Origin: Bathymodiolus brooksi | Taxonomy: Eukaryota > Mollusca > Bivalvia > Mytilida > Modiolidae | Reading direction: 5' to 3' | NCBI GenBank assembly: GCA_963680875.1 | Contig: OY804575.1 | Location: 27,447,034-27,511,033, forward strand | DNA length: 64,000 bases | Shown here: piece by piece, positions 23,166 to 34,652 of the stretch | Numbering within the stretch: the stretch's first letter is position 1 | Layout: every line of letters starts with the position of its first letter | Program-made: the position numbers and the translations under genes | The notes under the pieces: model-generated | The model's input: the letters and a program-made list of their open reading frames with translations, nothing else | Told to the model about the DNA's origin: nothing | Database searches by the model: none

Positions 23166-23555
23166 TAAGCGACGTCGCTAAGTAAACATTGACGCGCTGG
23201 AACACTGAAAACATAGTTCATCTATATTTTCGACTATATCTTTTATTTTCGTCGATGAAATAAATATAATAATCAATTGTACGTCGTGAATATTGAATAT
23301 ATGATCACTCGTGCCGAAACGCATTCAGATTAAACTCGTGCGCGTAGCAAGTTCCGCACACTCGTTTAATCTGATGCTTTTTGCGGCACTCGTGATCATA
23401 TTTTCAATATCCACTCCGTGCAATTATCCTATAGTTGTTTGGAGTTGCGATTAGATAGGATATGATGATACAGTCCGGGATGCATGGTTGGGGTATTAAT
23501 GAGTGTCGGAGTAATGACTGTCGGAGTTATGACAGTCGGAGTAATGAGACGACCC

Positions 23556-23660
23556 CATGACGAGAACAATTTACATTACTTTGTTCTCGACAAACACGCT
23601 CAGTTGTATTTTTATAGTGCTAGCTCACTGAATACAGTCCGCAGGTTTATATGTTGCGGA
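23556..23660 (-). repeat. SINE family B, part 2 of the split copy
   Basis: Resumes with CATGACGAGAACAATTTACA, then TTTTTATAGTGCTAGCTCAC and CAGTCCGCAGG, as in the copy at 53620-53730. Truncated before the tRNA-like head. Confidence 0.8.
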
Positions 23661-24789
23661 CATATTTAGCCCCCATGGTTTAACCCACTAATTTTACTCT
23701 AACACTGTTGAGTGAATGTTCAGTCGTTTATATAAAAATAAAGACTTAACACAGCTCGGTCGGTGAAATTTCGGGTACCACGGGGTAAGTTTGAAGATTA
23801 GCCCCAAGTGTTAGATTTTGAATAAGACCATTGTTTCCATACTACGAAAACTCTGTATTTAATCTTCAGCTATTGTATTTTCGACTTATAAATTCAAATG
23901 TATATCCTTCAGGGGCGTTCGAGTATACCGGTAAGTGTGTGTGTGTGGGGGGGGGGAGGAGAGAACTTGAAAGAGGGGACAGGCATTTGAAGTGGACCGA
24001 AGAAAGATATGTACCCTTAAATCTCGTGTCTTACTGCACATGCTTAAATTTCAGCTGTTTCTTAATTCTAAATCCCCCCCCCCCCCCCCAAAGTGACAGT
24101 GGGGAGGGTGGTTACAGCATGCCGCCTTTCCCCCGGCTCATTCTTCCATATTTTTTAGCTTATGTAAATGTCTTCTAGAGAGGTATAATAAGAACATAAG
24201 AATACATTTTTTTTATTGCCAATTAAGGGCCCACAAGGGGCAAACAATTTAATACAATGATTGAATGATTGGAGACATACAAAGATACATGTAAACACAC
24301 ACAAAAACCAGGAAAACATATTTATGTTCAGTGACTGCACGGCCAGATCAGAGCCTATCAAATACCACCATAAATCAATTCACATTTAATATAATATAAC
24401 ATGTATAATAACTATAATAATTCACCTAACCTAATGATATCCATAGGATCAGTTGTGTCCTCGCAGCAATAAACATTCCTCAATAAAGCTACCTAATTTA
24501 TTAAAAAATAAGATGCCAAGACGAGAAAAAAAAATCATATATCAATATCGGAATACAAATACTTTGCCGAAAAATAAACCAAAGGCTTCCATGATTATAA
24601 AACAATCCCATCAATATCAACAATCTCATTCAAATCATATGTCATAATACGCTACGCTCCCCATCCCCAAACAATAGAAAAAACACTTTGGTTTCAAAAC
24701 TTATCCTTATACCCTTGATTAGCTGGTCAATATATATTTGCTAACAATAATAAAAACATAGGCAATTGACCCCGCCTCCTTATCCCCTG
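23661..24789. other. Intergenic, no gene recognised
   Basis: Contains (GT)n-G tracts near 23937-23957 and a polyC tract at 24074-24089. Open frames here are low-complexity or lack domains. Confidence 0.5.
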
Positions 24790-24850
24790 AGCTGTTATAA
24801 TACACTACGCCCCCTCATAGGAGGAGGGGGCGTGGCTTATTATAACAGCT
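24790..24850. repeat. 27-bp inverted repeat with 7-base loop
   Basis: Left arm AGCTGTTATAATACACTACG + CCCCCTC (24790-24816) pairs with 24824-24850 with three mismatches. Likely a small MITE or its collapsed form. Confidence 0.8.
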
Positions 24851-25779
24851 GACTTTAATCAGATCGCAACATTAACAAAACGAACAATCACCTCTCACCT
24901 CAAATCAGCCTGTATTCACTCGCCTGGTTTTCAATTAGATTTCTAACTTTTATAGAAAAATTCAGAACACATGTTAAACAAATAAAAATTCAATTTGAAG
25001 CTGATTCCAGCTTAAATGTAGCATATTATTTCCTATATCAAAGAAATATATAATTTAGTACCGATATGTTGAACTACTTATTGTCATGCAGCTGCAGTTT
25101 GAATTTGAGCTCACTTTGACAAACAATAGAGCTGTAATTGTCAACTAAGAAACTTCTAGTCAGTGACAGCGACAATTTTGGATGAAGGACAGGACTGTTT
25201 GACATAGTTTTGAAAGGGGACCCCAGAAAGACTTTGTATCAGTTGTTTCTGGGATTATTTTTTTTCGAAATAAGCATAAATGTAATTTGCATAATATGTA
25301 TAAATCGGATGCAAGAACAATTCACAGAAAATTCGGAAGATAAGTTAAAATAAGCATTGTCGTTCAGCTGCAGCTTAGATGTGAGCCAATCTAATTGAAA
25401 TTAGATCTCTCCACTTGCGTGGCGACTACAAAACAACAGATAGAAAATAGGGAACAAGTGCGCAGATCTATTGATTGAATGTGAGCTCATTGTGGCATAA
25501 CAATAATGATCAATTAAAAAAAAAAAACCTGAATGGGGCTGTCGGACACAATCTTCAAAGAGGACTACCCAAAGATCATTAAAGCAAGGTTTGATTTAAT
25601 TCGCCTCAGTGGTTTCAGGATACATTTTATTGTCAAAATCAGCTTAATTTCCATATTTTCGGAATAAACAAATAACATGTGACTACTGTTCAGATTTCAA
25701 CTGAATTGGCGCCTTAGTTGGATCTGAAGGTGTGTTTTACACATACATTGTATATTCTGTTTATCAACCATGTTGTTTA
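24851..25779. other. Intergenic, no gene recognised
   Basis: AT-rich; no domain-bearing frame. Confidence 0.5.
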
Positions 25780-26045
25780 TCCACTGAGGCGCACAGCACT
25801 AAGGAGCAGGAGCAAAGACTTGTTGGCTCAGAATAATGTATCCGATCGTAGAGACATGTCTACCCCTCAAATGTTGTTTCATTGAACAAGCACTATAAAA
25901 ATATAACTAAGCGTGTTGGTCTAGAATAAAGCGATCACAATTTCATCATAATGATATCAGGTCTAGAATAAAGCGATCACCATTTCATCATAATGATATC
26001 AGCTGAAAAATTGCTCCATTGGTGTTAATTACTCACTCACTGCAT
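25780..26045 (+). repeat. SINE family B, plus orientation, with a 44-bp internal duplication
   Basis: AAGGAGCAGGAGCAAAGACT, TTGGCTCAGAATAATGTATC, AAGCACTATAAAAATATAAC and AGCTGAAAAATTGCTCCATT are family B in forward sense, ending in ACTCACTCACTG. The GGTCTAGAATAAAGCGATCA block is duplicated in tandem (near 25918 and 25961). The tRNA-like head is mostly lost. Confidence 0.8.
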
Positions 26046-26631
26046 TGTTGTCATAATTGTTAAAGCAGATACATCAAGGATTATTCAGCCCAACATTGGT
26101 TCAAATTTTCCCAGCGGTTTCAGAGCAGACGATTTTTGAAAACAAGACGTGTACGATGGAAGAACAACGACGGACGTAAAACGATGACAACGAATCGCAT
26201 AATCCTTTGGGTCAGGTGAGTTAAAAATACAAAGAACGTCAAATAATAATCACATTTAAGCAAAGAAAAATAAAGATTATCAAGACTGATCTCATTAAAA
26301 ACCAGGAGTGATATTAGATGCCCCGACACGTTAAACAGTTCCTGCTCCACATGTGACGTACACTCCTGGTAATGGTCAAAGTTCAGTATATGTCGTAAAC
26401 GACGTCAAAGGGACATGAAGAGAATACGACAGTGCAAACTAATCCTGAGTCATCTGTGAGACAGACACTGCGCATTGTTGTTATCCCACGTCTGATCGAA
26501 TCTGTCTTGCACATTGTGTCTGGTCTCGTTGCTTGCACATAATTAAAAAAACGTTTTTGCCCAAACCAAAATTCAAAGAGAGATAACTCTAACTGGAAAA
26601 TCGAACATGTTCATAAATATTAACACCATTG
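26046..26631. other. Intergenic, no gene recognised
   Basis: Unique-looking sequence with no domain-bearing frame. It leads directly into the 45-bp array. Confidence 0.5.
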
Positions 26632-29600
26632 TTTTTTTTCTTTTGCTATTGAATTGTCTTGTGTTTTTGTTTGTTTGTTTTTTCCTTTTGCTATTGAATT
26701 GTCTTGTGTTTTTGTTTGTTTGTTTTTTCCTTTTGCTATTGAATTGTTTTGTGTTTTTGTTTGTTTGTTTTTTCCTTTTGCTATTGAATTGTCTTGTGTT
26801 TTTGTTTGTTTGTTTTTTTCTTTTGCTATTGAATTGTCTTGTGTTTTTGTTTGTTTGTTTTTTCCTTTTGCTATTGAATTGTTTTGTGTTTTTGTTTGTT
26901 TGTTTTTTTTTTTGCTATTGAATTGTCTTGTGTTTTTGTTTGTTTGTTTTTTTCTTTTGCTATTGAATTGTCTTGTGTTTTTGTTTGTTTGTTTTTTCCT
27001 TTTGCTATTGAATTGTCTTGTGTTTTTGTTTGTTTGTTTTTTTCTTTTGCTATTGAATTGTCTTGTGTTTTTGTTTGTTTGTTTTTTCCTTTTGCTATTG
27101 AATTGTCTTGTGTTTTTGTTTGTTTGTTTTTTCCTTTTGCTATTGAATTGTTTTGTGTTTTTGTTTGTTTGTTTTTTTTTTTGCTATTGAATTGTTTTGT
27201 GTTTTTGTTTGTTTGTTTTTTCCTTTTGCTATTGAATTGTCTTGTGTATTTGTTTGTTTGTTTTTTTCTTTTGCTATTGAATTGTCTTGTGTTTTTGTTT
27301 GTTTGTTTTTTTCTTTTGCTATTGAATTGTCTTGTGTTTTTGTTTGTTTGTTTTTTTCTTTTGCTATTGAATTGTCTTGTGTTTTTGTTTGTTTGTTTTT
27401 TCCTTTTGCTATTGAATTGTTTTGTGTTTTTGTTTGTTTGTTTTTTCCTTTTGCTATTGAATTGTCTGGCGTTTTTGTTTGTTTGTTTTTTTCTTTTGCT
27501 ATTGAATTGTCTTGTGTTTTTGTTTGTTTGTTTTTTTCTTTTGCTATTGAATTGTCTTGTGTTTTTGTTTGTTTGTTTTTTTCTTTTGCTATTGAATTGT
27601 CTTGTGTTTTTGTTTGTTTGTTTTTTCCTTTTGCTATTGAATTGTTTTGTGTTTTTGTTTGTTTGTTTTTTCCTTTTGCTATTGAATTGTCTTGTGTTTT
27701 TGTTTGTTTGTTTTTTTCTTTTGCTATTGAATTGTCTTGTGTTTTTGTTTGTTTGTTTTTTCCTTTTGCTATTGAATTGTTTTGTGTTTTTGTTTGTTTG
27801 TTTTTTTCTTTTGCTATTGAATTGTCTTGTGTTTTTGTTTGTTTGTTTTTTCCTTTTGCTATTGAATTGTCTTGTGTTTTTGTTTGTTTGTTTTTTTCTT
27901 TTGCTATTGAATTGTCTTGTGTTTTTGTTTGTTTGTTTTTTCCTTTTGCTATTGAATTGTCTTGTGTTTTTGTTTGTTTGTTTTTTTCTTTTGCTATTGA
28001 ATTGTCTTGTGTTTTTGTTTGTTTGTTTTTTCCTTTTGCTATTGAATTGTTTTGTGTTTTTGTTTGTTTGTTTTTTTCTTTTGCTATTGAATTGTCTTGT
28101 GTTTTTGTTTGTTTGTTTTTTCCTTTTGCTATTGAATTGTCTTGTGTTTTTGTTTGTTTGTTTTTTTCTTTTGCTATTGAATTGTCTTGTGTTTTTGTTT
28201 GTTTGTTTTTTCCTTTTGCTATTGAATTGTCTTGTGTTTTTGTTTGTTTGTTTTTTCCTTTTGCTATTGAATTGTTTTGTGTTTTTGTTTGTTTGTTTTT
28301 TCCTTTTGCTATTGAATTGTCTTGTGTTTTTGTTTGTTTGTTTTTTTCTTTTGCTATTGAATTGTCTTGTGTTTTTGTTTGTTTGTTTTTTCCTTTTGCT
28401 ATTGAATTGTTTTGTGTTTTTGTTTGTTTGTTTTTTTCTTTTGCTATTGAATTGTCTTGTGTTTTTGTTTGTTTGTTTTTTTCTTTTGCTATTGAATTGT
28501 CTTGTGTTTTTGTTTGTTTGTTTTTTCCTTTTGCTATTGAATTGTCTTGTGTTTTTGTTTGTTTGTTTTTTTCTTTTGCTATTGAATTGTCTTGTGTTTT
28601 TGTTTGTTTGTTTTTTCCTTTTGCTATTGAATTGTTTTGTGTTTTTGTTTGTTTGTTTTTTCCTTTTGCTATTGAATTGTCTTGTGTTTTTGTTTGTTTG
28701 TTTTTTTCTTTTGCTATTGAATTGTCTTGTGTTTTTGTTTGTTTGTTTTTTCCTTTTGCTATTGAATTGTCTTGTGTTTTTGTTTGTTTGTTTTTTCCTT
28801 TTGCTATTGAATTGTCTGGCGTTTTTGTTTGTTTGTTTTTTTCTTTTGCTATTGAATTGTCTTGTGTTTTTGTTTGTTTGTTTTTTTCTTTTGCTATTGA
28901 ATTGTCTTGTGTTTTTGTTTGTTTGTTTTTTCCTTTTGCTATTGAATTGTCTTGTGTTTTTGTTTGTTTGTTTTTTCCTTTTGCTATTGAATTGTCTTGT
29001 GTTTTTGTTTGTTTGTTTTTTCCTTTTGCTATTGAATTGTCTTGTGTTTTTGTTTGTTTGTTTTTTTCTTTTGCCTTTGAATTGTCTTGTGTTTTTGTTT
29101 GTTTGTTTTTTTCTTTTGCTATTGAATTGTCTTGTGTTTTTGTTTGTTTGTTTTTTTCTTTTGCTATTGAATTGTCTGGCGTTTTTGTTTGTTTGTTTTT
29201 TCCTTTTGCTATTGAATTGTCTTGTGTTTTTGTTTGTTTGTTTTTTCCTTTTGCTATTGAATTGTCTTGTGTTTTTGTTTGTTTGTTTTTTCCTTTTGCT
29301 ATTGAATTGTTTTGTGTTTTTGTTTGTTTGTTTTTTCCTTTTGCTATTGAATTGTCTGGCGTTTTTGTTTGTTTGTTTTTTCCTTTTGCTATTGAATTGT
29401 CTTGTGTTTTTGTTTGTTTGTTTTTTCCTTTTGCTATTGAATTGTCTTGTGTTTTTGTTTGTTTGTTTTTTCCTTTTGCTATTGAATTGTCTGGCGTTTT
29501 TGTTTGTTTGTTTTTTTCTTTTCCTATTGAATTGTCTTGTGTTTTTGTTTGTTTGTTTTTTTCTTTTGCTATTGAATTGTCTTGTGTTTTTGTTTGTTTG

Positions 29601-30497
29601 TTTTTTTCTTTTGCCTTTGAATTGTCTTGTGTTTTTGTTTGTTTGTTTTTTTCTTTTGCTATTGAATTGTCTTGTGTTTTTGTTTGTTAGTTTTTTTCTT
29701 TTGCCTTTGAATTGTCTTGTGTTTTTGTTTGTTTGTTTTTTTCTTTTGCCTTTGAATTGTCTTGTGTTTTTGTTTGTTTGTTTTTTTCTTTTGCTATTGA
29801 ATTGTTTTGTGTTTTTGTTTGTTTGTTTTTTCCTTTTGCTATTGAATTGTCTGGTGTTTTTGTTTGTTTGTTTTTTCCTTTTGCTATTGAATTGTCTTGT
29901 GTTTTTGTTTGTTTGTTTTTTCCTTTTCCTATTGAATTGTCTTGTGTTTTTGTTTGTTTGTTTTTTTCTTTTGCCTTTGAATTGTCTTGTGTTTTTGTTT
30001 GTTTGTTTTTTTCTTTTGCTATTGAATTGTTTTGTGTTTTTGTTTGTTTGTTTTTTTCTTTTGCTATTGAATTGTTTTGTGTTTTTGTTTGTTTGTTTTT
30101 TTCTTTTGCCTTTGAATTGTCTTGTGTTTTTGTTTGTTTGTTTTTTTCTTTTGCTATTGAATTGTCTTGTGTTTTTGTTTGTTTGTTTTTTTCTTTTGCT
30201 ATTGAATTGTTTTGTGTTTTTGTTTGTTTGTTTTTTTCTTTTGCCTTTGAATTGTCTTGTGTTTTTGTTTGTTTGTTTTTTTCTTTTGCTATTGAATTGT
30301 CTTGTGTTTTTGTTTGTTTGTTTTTTCCTTTTGCTATTGAATTGTCTGGCGTTTTTGTTTGTTTGTTTTTTCCTTTTGCTATTGAATTGTCTTGTGTTTT
30401 TGTTTGTTTGTTTTTTCCTTTTCCTATTGAATTGTCTTGTGTTTTTGTTTGTTTGTTTTTTTCTTTTCCTATTGAATTGTCTTGTGTTTTTGTTTTT
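26632..30497. repeat. 45-bp minisatellite, about 86 units
   Basis: The unit is CCTTTTGCTATTGAATTGTC + TTGTGTTTTTGTTTGTTTGTTTTTT, very T-rich on the plus strand. Variants: CC or TC before TTTTGC; GTCTTG, GTTTTG or GTCTGG after GAATT. TTGCCTTTG and TTCCTATTG variants occur only from about 29050 onward. Two units (near 26904 and 27170) are a base short. With a period of 15 codons and no stop words, forward frames stay open for up to 1,219 codons (LVFLFVCFFLLLLNC repeats). I regard these as artefacts. It sits between MAGI (head side) and the LENG9-like gene (tail side). Confidence 0.98.
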
Positions 30498-30984
30498 CCC
30501 TTCTGCTATTGGATTGTCTGGTCCTTCAAATTATGTTTTCTGATTACCCCTTTGACATCTTCAAACATTTATTGCATATCAATCTGAAGTACTAACCATA
30601 TACATGTACTGATTAGCTCTAAGTTACATGAATATTGCTACCCAAGAAAGAAAACAAAGATGATTGATAAATTCAAGTGATAAGCAATGATCATCCTAGT
30701 CAATATCTAGGTAAAAGTCTAAATATAAGTTGTATCTCTGTCTTTATGGGTCACTAAAAGTATTATAGACAAGTGACAATGCATCCTCTATATTAGAATG
30801 TGATATTAAAGTTTTGGGCTAAATGTTTATTATTACTGTATTTTATTATGAGAAGCCATATGAGTAAAAATGGTGCACAGTTTGTTCCCACTGGAGTGTC
30901 AATAGTATGTTGGTAATAATTGATGTTTATCACTACCCTCAGATATATCTCGACTATTGGGGAAGGAAATATCGAATAATATAT

Positions 30985-31062
30985 ATATTATCAGCCCTTA
31001 AATGGGAGACATAGACCTTTTTAAATGTCAATGTCTCCCATTTTAAGTAAGGCTGATAATAT
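30985..31062. repeat. Imperfect inverted repeat, about 28-bp arms
   Basis: ATATTATCAGCCCTTAAATG + GGAGACAT at 30985-31012 pairs with 31031-31062 (ATGTCTCCCATTTTAAGTAA...). There is a short bulge in the right arm. Confidence 0.8.
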
Positions 31063-31161
31063 TTTTGTACGAACTTGATTGCATAAAATTGTATTGTTTT
31101 GTGTGCTAAACCCAATGCGTTGACCGATATAAGTTGATCTGTGTGTTTATTAATTTTTTGT

Positions 31162-31303
31162 GTAGCCATAAATAAAAGAATTTGTTTAACTGCTTGAAGG
31201 CGTGGCTAATTACTATAAATTTCATTCATAATGTAGCTATAAATAAAAGAATTTGTATAACTGCTTGGAGGCGTGGCTAATTACTATAAACTTCATTGAT
31301 AAC
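31162..31303. repeat. 71-bp tandem duplication
   Basis: GTAGC(C/T)ATAAATAAAAGAA followed by GGCGTGGCTAATTACTATAA occurs at 31162 and 31233 with a few differences. Confidence 0.88.
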
Positions 31304-31557
31304 TACGGCTTTTAAAAGATTTTCCCATCCAACAACATATTTTCTGTATACACATCGGTTGTTAAAATGCCGACTATAGCCAATGTAAAGATCTCATTTG
31401 AGGTCAAGTTCGTACAAACTATGTTTCCTTGGGATAGGTGTCTTGAAACCTGAACACTTGGGGTAGGTATCGGACAGGAGCCTAAGTCAGTGGTATCAAG
31501 CTTGTGATCAGAAGTCTACAACTTTAACAACCCGACCACTTACGTCCCCTTAAATGT

Positions 31558-31828
31558 AGGTTTAGGTTTATGGAGTTTCAACTCCACTTTCAACAATATT
31601 TCAGTTATATCGTGGAGGTCAATTTTATTGGTGGAGGAAGCCAGAGTACCTGGAGAAAACCACCGACCTGTCGCAAGTCACTGACAAACTTTATCACATA
31701 ATGTTGCATCGAGTACACCTCGCCTGCGTGGGATTCGAACTCACAACTTTTTTATTGGTGATAGGCACCGATTGCACAGGTAGTTGTAAATCCAACTACT
31801 ATACGATCACGACCACGACGACCCCCTC
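31558..31828 (-). repeat. tRNA-derived SINE family A, full-length reference copy
   Basis: Read on the minus strand: an RNA polymerase III-type head with A-box-like TGATCGTATAGTAGTTGG and B-box-like GAGTTCGAATCCCAC; a body with GACAGGTCGGTGGTTTTCTC and GGTACTCTGGCTTCCTCCAC; and a tail AACTGAAATATTGTTGAAAG. The architecture is that of a tRNA-derived molluscan SINE, possibly of the RUDI/V-SINE or MetaSINE group (not verified). Its tail words (GTTTAA-GCCA...TTTCAG-TATATC-TGG) resemble those of family B, suggesting a shared mobilising LINE. Confidence 0.88.
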
Positions 31829-32097
31829 TTAAATGTGAGCAGTCAATGTAGGAGAATATTCAATATAGTACCAAGTAGTTAGTACATAAAAAAATTAACC
31901 ATTTTTCAGACCTTTAAATCTAAGGATGCCATCTTTACAAAAACCTGATGTATTAATTGTTTCAATCAATCTTTTAAATTAGAATGTGATTGGGTGGTGT
32001 AGTGTTAAAAATTGGTAATTTGAGACAATGTAGAAGATCTTAATATTTTGTTTATATCCACATCTGATTGGAACTGCTTGTTTTGATTGTTTGTTTG

Positions 32098-32348
32098 TTT
32101 GTTTGATGGTGTTTAACGCCACTTTCAACAATATTTCAGTTATATCGTGGCGGTCAGTTTTATTGGTGGAGGAAACCGGAGGACACAGAGACAACCACCG
32201 ACCTGTCACAAGTCACTGACAACTTTATCACATAATGTTGTACACCTCGCCCTGATCAAGATTCGAACACACAACATCAGTGGTGATAGGCACTGATTGC
32301 ATAGGTAATTGTAAATCCAATTACCATACGATCACGGCCACAACTGCC
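32098..32348 (-). repeat. tRNA-derived SINE family A copy
   Basis: Full series of family A landmarks (GTGTTTAACGCCACTTTCAA, GGTGGAGGAAACCGGAGGAC, AATTACCATACGATCACGGC). It lies about 130 bp beyond the 3' end of the LENG9-like gene. Confidence 0.87.
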
Positions 32349-32475
32349 CCTTGCTTATTTTGAAAGTTAATTCATAGTATCTCTGAAGTCACTTTAAAAC
32401 TGATGAAGTTAGATCTTCTCTTGTTTGTTTGCTTGCTGCAATATAAATAATACAAATTATAAAGTTCAATTGTAA

Positions 32476-32481
32476 TTTATT
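32476..32481 (-). promoter_or_regulatory. Candidate polyadenylation signal of the LENG9-like gene
   Basis: AATAAA on the minus strand, about 58 bases past the stop codon, with AT-rich sequence around it. This is the first canonical hexamer after the stop; its use is not shown. Confidence 0.4.
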
Positions 32482-32538
32482 TTCTTTTAAAATAAAAAAA
32501 TAGATATTTTCTTAAATAAGATTAGTTTTTTTTTCATC

Positions 32539-33953
32539 CTACAATTCAATTCTTTGAGGAGTTATATAAAACCCATCAGGTTGTCTATCGAGCCCCATTG
32601 AACACAAATGAATATTGTCCATGTTCTGGGTTCCAAATTCAATATTTTGTGATCTAGAATATAGCCATGGTGCTATGTACTTTTTGCCAGTTGCCCTGGC
32701 AACAGGTCGAGTAATTTTCATCAGAGTCATATGAGGTACAAAATCATGGTTATCTCGAATTTCTATTCCTTCCTGTTTCAAACATAATTTAAGATGATCA
32801 ACCATACTTAAAAACTCATCTGGACAAATACATTTTGCATACAGTACTCTATTAAAGAAATTTTCCATTCCTTTGAAAACGATGGATTTGTCTTTAGGAA
32901 TCATTGCACTAAGTTCTGATTTGATATTTTTCAGAACGTCACAAGCATGAGCAACTTGTTCTGGTGTATCAAGTCCGACTGTACATAGGGTTATATGTAA
33001 AGCATTCAAGGGTATACAACATTGTTCGTAGGAAGGTTCATGTTCTAGAATGACGTCTTGTATTCCTTCAACAACTTTCCGGATGTCGTCGTTAGTAATA
33101 CGTAAAGCAAGGAAATGGTTTGGTCTCATCTTATCTCGACAATATTTGTCAAAATTCTCACCGTCATCATCTAGATCGTTTATGCCGTCATTTTCATCGT
33201 CCATGTCGTTGATACTTGTGGCAATACCTTCGTTTCCTGTAGTTACAGTGATCCCATCATCACTGCTATCGTCGCTATAATCATCATAATCATTCTCTAC
33301 ATCATTTCCAGTATTGTTTTTAACATCTTCATCTTGATTTTCATCCTTGTATTTTGCAATGACATCATATATTGTTGTTTTACTTCCAGTAGATCCAAAA
33401 ACGTTGTCAAATCTTGTATTTTTGTCCCAAATTTTAATGTTTCTATATTTAAAATATTGAATTCTATGCTTGGGAACTGCTAGGACATTATAGTCAACTG
33501 TTGCAATATCTTCCCAGCTAAAGGCGGTGAAGTATTTCTCTTGTATTCCCAGAAACCTATCAATATAACCAACAAGGAATTCATCTGTTGGTAAATTTGC
33601 ATCCCATAATATTCGTTTAACGACATCGCCTGCAGTTTTCATTGATGGTTTCTTCTCCTCTTCTGTTTCTTCTTGTTCCATTTTTGCCTTTCTTTCCTTT
33701 CTCTTCTGGTGATGAAGTGATCTTCTGTTCATATCTTTATCCTTTGCTGAAGTTTTTGGTTTTACAGATTTGTCTAAATTTATGTTTTTTTCAGCTATCC
33801 ATCTATTTGCCTTTTCAATCAGAGATTGAATCATAGGTGAACCTTTCAAGTCAAAAGCTGTTTCATCAAGTTCACTTTCAAGTTCAGCCAGTTGATTTGA
33901 ATCCATTGCTCCAGACCTTATAATGATATTTGGTTTTGATGCTGGATATGTTT
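32539..33953 (-). CDS. LENG9: LENG9-like exon 2: MJ1316 domain and 2H phosphoesterase domain
   Basis: Acceptor CATTTTAG ends at 33954; stop TAG at 32541-32539. KTYPASKPNIIIRS finishes the RWD-like domain (conserved YP-x-x-x-P). RILWDANLPTDEFLVGYIDR, then FTAFSWEDI and AVPKHRIQYFKYRNIKIWDK, match the MJ1316 RNA cyclic-group end recognition domain. MRPNHFLALRIT opens the 2H domain; its two catalytic motifs are HITL (374-377) and HMTL (462-465), and IHLCSMG...GFY closes it as in AKAP7. 2H enzymes act on 2',3'-cyclic or 2'-5' phosphodiesters of RNA, and MJ1316 domains are predicted to sense RNA ends, so a role in RNA end processing is likely. Both 2H motifs are intact, so activity is plausible. 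No signal peptide; probably cytosolic or nuclear. Confidence 0.87.
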
Positions 33954-34609
33954 CTAAAATGAGAAAGAAATGGTAAGTCATTATGTATTTGACTTTTTAT
34001 TTATGATTTAAACTGTCCAATTGGCAATATATACAAAAGATATAGTTTTTTTTTATCTATATGCATATACCTTCTGATTCGTATTAGTAAATGTTCTTTC
34101 AAATATATTAATGAATCTGTGAATCCCGGGGTATAGATATATGACCTATTTTATTGCCTGTGGGGTACAACCTCTCCAAAAAGTTGTGCGAGACGAATCA
34201 AATACACAATCCGCCCTTAGAACGTGGGCAAATGAGTACCTTTTATTTGGAGAAAGTCTCCTCCTTGCATGTAAAAGACAACTTGCAGCAGCTCCTTATT
34301 ACAGGACATTTAGTTTAGGAGTAGTCGCTGATGGCCCATTGTAAGGCAAAATCACCCCCTCTTCCCATGGCAAATACCCATACCTGAGCCGTCTTTGTTC
34401 CCTTCAAGATTTATTGTTGGTAAACAGAAATGACTGCTCCCTTGATAGTTCAACAACAATCAATCAACAAATGTTATTTCAAGTCACTCAAATTGAATTT
34501 AATTAATTTTATCAAGCACAGATAAGACTATCAATGAACATACAATAAATCCCATGTTAAAACGTCCCAGTATAGAGCAGCTCTTTAATTGCTATTAATC
34601 AAAAACAGT

Positions 34610-34610
<1 letters not shown>

Positions 34611-34646
<36 letters not shown>
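34611..34646. repeat. (TCAA)n microsatellite beside a splice donor
   Basis: About nine TCAA units, starting five bases inside the LENG9-like intron. On the gene strand the intron begins GTAAGTTTGATTGATTGATT. Confidence 0.95.
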
Positions 34647-34647
<1 letters not shown>

Positions 34648-34652
34648 CTTAC

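Larger units (their letters stand above)
22610..23555. mobile_element. 946-bp element with 15-bp iterated inverted ends, 9-bp target duplication
   Basis: Inserted into a family B SINE, with CATGACGAG present on both sides (22601-22609, 23556-23564). The left end is GGGATAATG followed by four 15-bp units of TCATTACTCCGACAC type. The right end, on the minus strand, is GGGTCGTC followed by TCATTACTCCGACTG, TCATAACTCCGACAG and TCATTACTCCGACAC. The interior holds a LINE reverse-transcriptase fragment, a perfect 24-bp palindrome and an imperfect hairpin at 23283-23420. The 9-bp duplication suits Mutator-like elements; an 8-bp reading (ATGACGAG) is also possible. Confidence 0.82.
30498..31557. other. 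Intergenic, no gene recognised
   Basis: The first 65 bases are the tail of the dispersed repeat from which the 45-bp array appears to have grown. A hairpin (30985-31062) and a 71-bp duplication (31162-31303) are listed separately. Nothing else seen. Confidence 0.5.

Noticed and set aside
26607..30587. Open frames of up to 1,219 codons across the 45-bp array (hydrophobic LVFLFVCFFLLLLNC repeats)
   Set aside because: A period of exactly 15 codons without stop words keeps several frames open at once. No start context, splice sites or non-repeat domain supports translation.
33954..33981. Start codon at 33981 for the LENG9-like protein (MTYHFFLILE)
   Set aside because: It lies in the intron before the TTTTAG acceptor; exon 1 at 34653-34815 supplies a better start and completes the RWD-like pattern.
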